From: an uncultured Flavobacteriaceae bacterium
GTDB taxonomy: Bacteria; Bacteroidota; Bacteroidia; Flavobacteriales; Flavobacteriaceae
Direction of reading: 5' to 3'
DNA length: 64,000 nucleotides
Assembly: GCA_947493535.1 (NCBI GenBank)
Contig: CANLRK010000006.1
Coordinates: 1 to 64,000 of the forward strand
Part shown: piece by piece, positions 62,815-64,000 of the stretch
How the letters are laid out: each line of letters opens with the position of its first letter
Numbering within the stretch: the stretch's first letter is position 1
Notes under the pieces: generated by a model
Told to the model about the DNA's origin: nothing
Databases searched by the model: none
The model's input: only the letters and a program-made list of their open reading frames with translations
Made by a program: the position numbers and the translations under genes

Positions 62815-62860
62815 CAATTAGAAAACTTATTTATTAATTCTGATTTCATAAATTAGAAGC

Positions 62861-63457
62861 ATGAATTTTTTAGCCCATATTTACCTTTCTGGAAATAACG
62901 ACTTGTTAAAAATTGGTAATTTTATTGCTGATAGTATTAGAGGTAAACAGTACTTAAACTATCCTGAAGAAATACAAAAGGGAATTTTATTACACCGTAA
63001 AATAGATAGTTATACAGACAGCCATCCCACAGTGAAATTAAGTAAGCAAAAACTTTATGCAAAATACAGCCACTACGCTAGTGTAATTGTTGATATTTTA
63101 TACGATCATTTTTTAGCAAAAAATTGGAATAGTTATTCTGACATTCCTCTATCGCAATATGTTGATGATTTTTACACCATTTTAAAAATGCATTTTGAAT
63201 TACTTCCTAACCAAGTAAAAAAAATGTACCCGTATATGGTACATGATAATTGGTTGGTAAGTTATGCCAGCATTGAAGGTATAACTAAAGTACTTGATGG
63301 TATGAACCGTAGAACTAAAAATAAATCTAAAATGAATGATGCAGTAATTGAACTACAAGAATTTTACGATGATTTTGAAAATGAATTTACCTTATTTTTT
63401 AACCAACTGATACTTTTTACACAAGACGAACTTAAAAAACCCTATATACAAGTTTAA
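62861..63457 (+). CDS. acpH: Acyl carrier protein phosphodiesterase-like protein (DUF479)
   Basis: A 198-residue HD-like protein with the family start MNFLAHIYLSGNNDLLKIGN and the conserved segments FIADSIRGKQY, LHRKIDSYTDSHP and VIVDILYDHFLAKNW. AcpH removes the 4'-phosphopantetheine arm from acyl carrier protein; many homologues are untested. It is divergent from glmM by 75 bases and is followed after 45 bases by the DUF4197 gene. Confidence 0.88.
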   Translation: MNFLAHIYLSGNNDLLKIGNFIADSIRGKQYLNYPEEIQKGILLHRKIDSYTDSHPTVKLSKQKLYAKYSHYASVIVDILYDHFLAKNWNSYSDIPLSQYVDDFYTILKMHFELLPNQVKKMYPYMVHDNWLVSYASIEGITKVLDGMNRRTKNKSKMNDAVIELQEFYDDFENEFTLFFNQLILFTQDELKKPYIQV

Positions 63458-63502
63458 TGTTGTACCTTTGGTTTTAATACAAACACTCATAAATAATAGT
63501 AT

Positions 63503-64000
63503 ATGACACGTAATTTTTTAGCTGTAATTGCACTTTTTATTATTACAAGTTGTGCAGAATTACAACAAGTAGTAGATAGCTTACCAGAACAAACCGGAGG
63601 AGTATTAAGTAACGTAGATATTGCATCTGGATTAAGAGAAGCTTTAGATTTAGGAATAGATAAACAAGTATCTAAATTAACTCAAAAAGATGGTTTTTTA
63701 GCAAACGAATTAGTTAAGATTGTACTTCCTGAAGAACTAAAAAAAGTAGACAAAGGATTGCGTGATATCGGACTAAGTAGTTTAGCCGATGAAGGCATAA
63801 AAATGCTGAATAGAGCAGCCGAAGATGCTGTTGGAGAAGCTACACCTATTTTTATTAATGCTGTAAAAGGAATTACTTTCAACGATGCTAAAAATATATT
63901 ATTAGGCAATGATTCTGCTGCTACTAACTATTTACAAAGTGGAACACAACAAGCTTTATATAGCAAATTCAGTCCGGTTATTAAAAACTCTTTTGCAAAA
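63503..64000 (+). CDS. DUF4197 lipoprotein (3' end outside window)
   Basis: The frame begins with ATG at 63503 and stays open through the last base; 166 residues are visible. A lipoprotein signal (IITSC, Cys17) leads into DUF4197: ASGLREALDLGIDKQVSKLT, KIVLPEELKKVDKGLRDIGL, LNRAAEDAVGEATPIFINAV and GITFNDAKNILLGND. The family is about 200-230 residues, so only the end is missing. Function is unknown; it is a predicted envelope protein. Confidence 0.88.
   Translation, partial: MTRNFLAVIALFIITSCAELQQVVDSLPEQTGGVLSNVDIASGLREALDLGIDKQVSKLTQKDGFLANELVKIVLPEELKKVDKGLRDIGLSSLADEGIKMLNRAAEDAVGEATPIFINAVKGITFNDAKNILLGNDSAATNYLQSGTQQALYSKFSPVIKNSFAK

Overview
The window is chromosomal DNA from an AT-rich member of the Flavobacteriaceae (Bacteroidota), probably a marine, gliding type such as a Tenacibaculum/Polaribacter relative; the genus is a guess. 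The evidence is type IX secretion (T9SS) machinery and cargo (PorQ, two PorP/SprF proteins, two PorE-like OmpA proteins, two proteins with type B C-terminal sorting domains), S46 dipeptidyl-peptidase, BshB1 (bacillithiol), menaquinone genes, a fused ResB-CcsA, and the Bacteroidota promoter box TAnnTTTG before many genes. No insertion sequence, prophage, CRISPR array or rRNA gene was seen; one tRNA (His, GTG) is present.

Layout. 1-6218: the 3' part of a giant Cys-rich repeat adhesin, then a SprF-like barrel and a PorE-like protein. 6219-6455: three consecutive hairpins with variable, covarying stems around one conserved loop sequence; this is the most unusual item here. 6464-10318: pdxH, an SRPBCC protein, and the pyrR-pyrB-STAS-rnz operon. 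10440-17179: rpsA, a LysM protein, cmk-porQ and lon. 17394-22834: two DUF6252-type lipoproteins, an MFS carrier, an M48 protease, msrB and a small lipoprotein. 22977-28948: lpdA, aroQ, two outer-membrane barrels, a DAACS symporter and aroC. 29054-34755: a surface lipoprotein, then an FAD/Fe-S dehydrogenase and Lrp regulator divergent from a DUF1338 (HglS-like) enzyme, which together look like the last steps of lysine breakdown. 34823-40644: an Asp/Glu-type dipeptidyl-peptidase, menE, a CPBP protease, menC and a UPF0173 hydrolase. 40945-47511: purM-guaB, a tiny Cys-rich gene, ferritin, an M28 peptidase, tRNA-His, bshB1 and a membrane protein. 47609-53394: a second PorE-like / SprF-like / type B CTD cluster on the minus strand. 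53578-58170: ccsBA, and a truncated hemoglobin with a small membrane protein divergent from a Crp/Fnr regulator. 58195-61001: an operon of DUF2520, KdsC-like, UbiA-like and Maf genes. 61003-61336: two tandem candidate small RNAs. 61397-64000: glmM, an ACP phosphodiesterase-like gene, and the start of a DUF4197 lipoprotein that runs off the window.

How it fits together: envelope biology dominates. The two secreted-protein clusters each carry cargo, a SprF-like partner and a peptidoglycan-anchored PorE-like protein, so each looks like a self-contained export module for the shared T9SS. The remainder is core metabolism in short operons separated by clear hairpin terminators.
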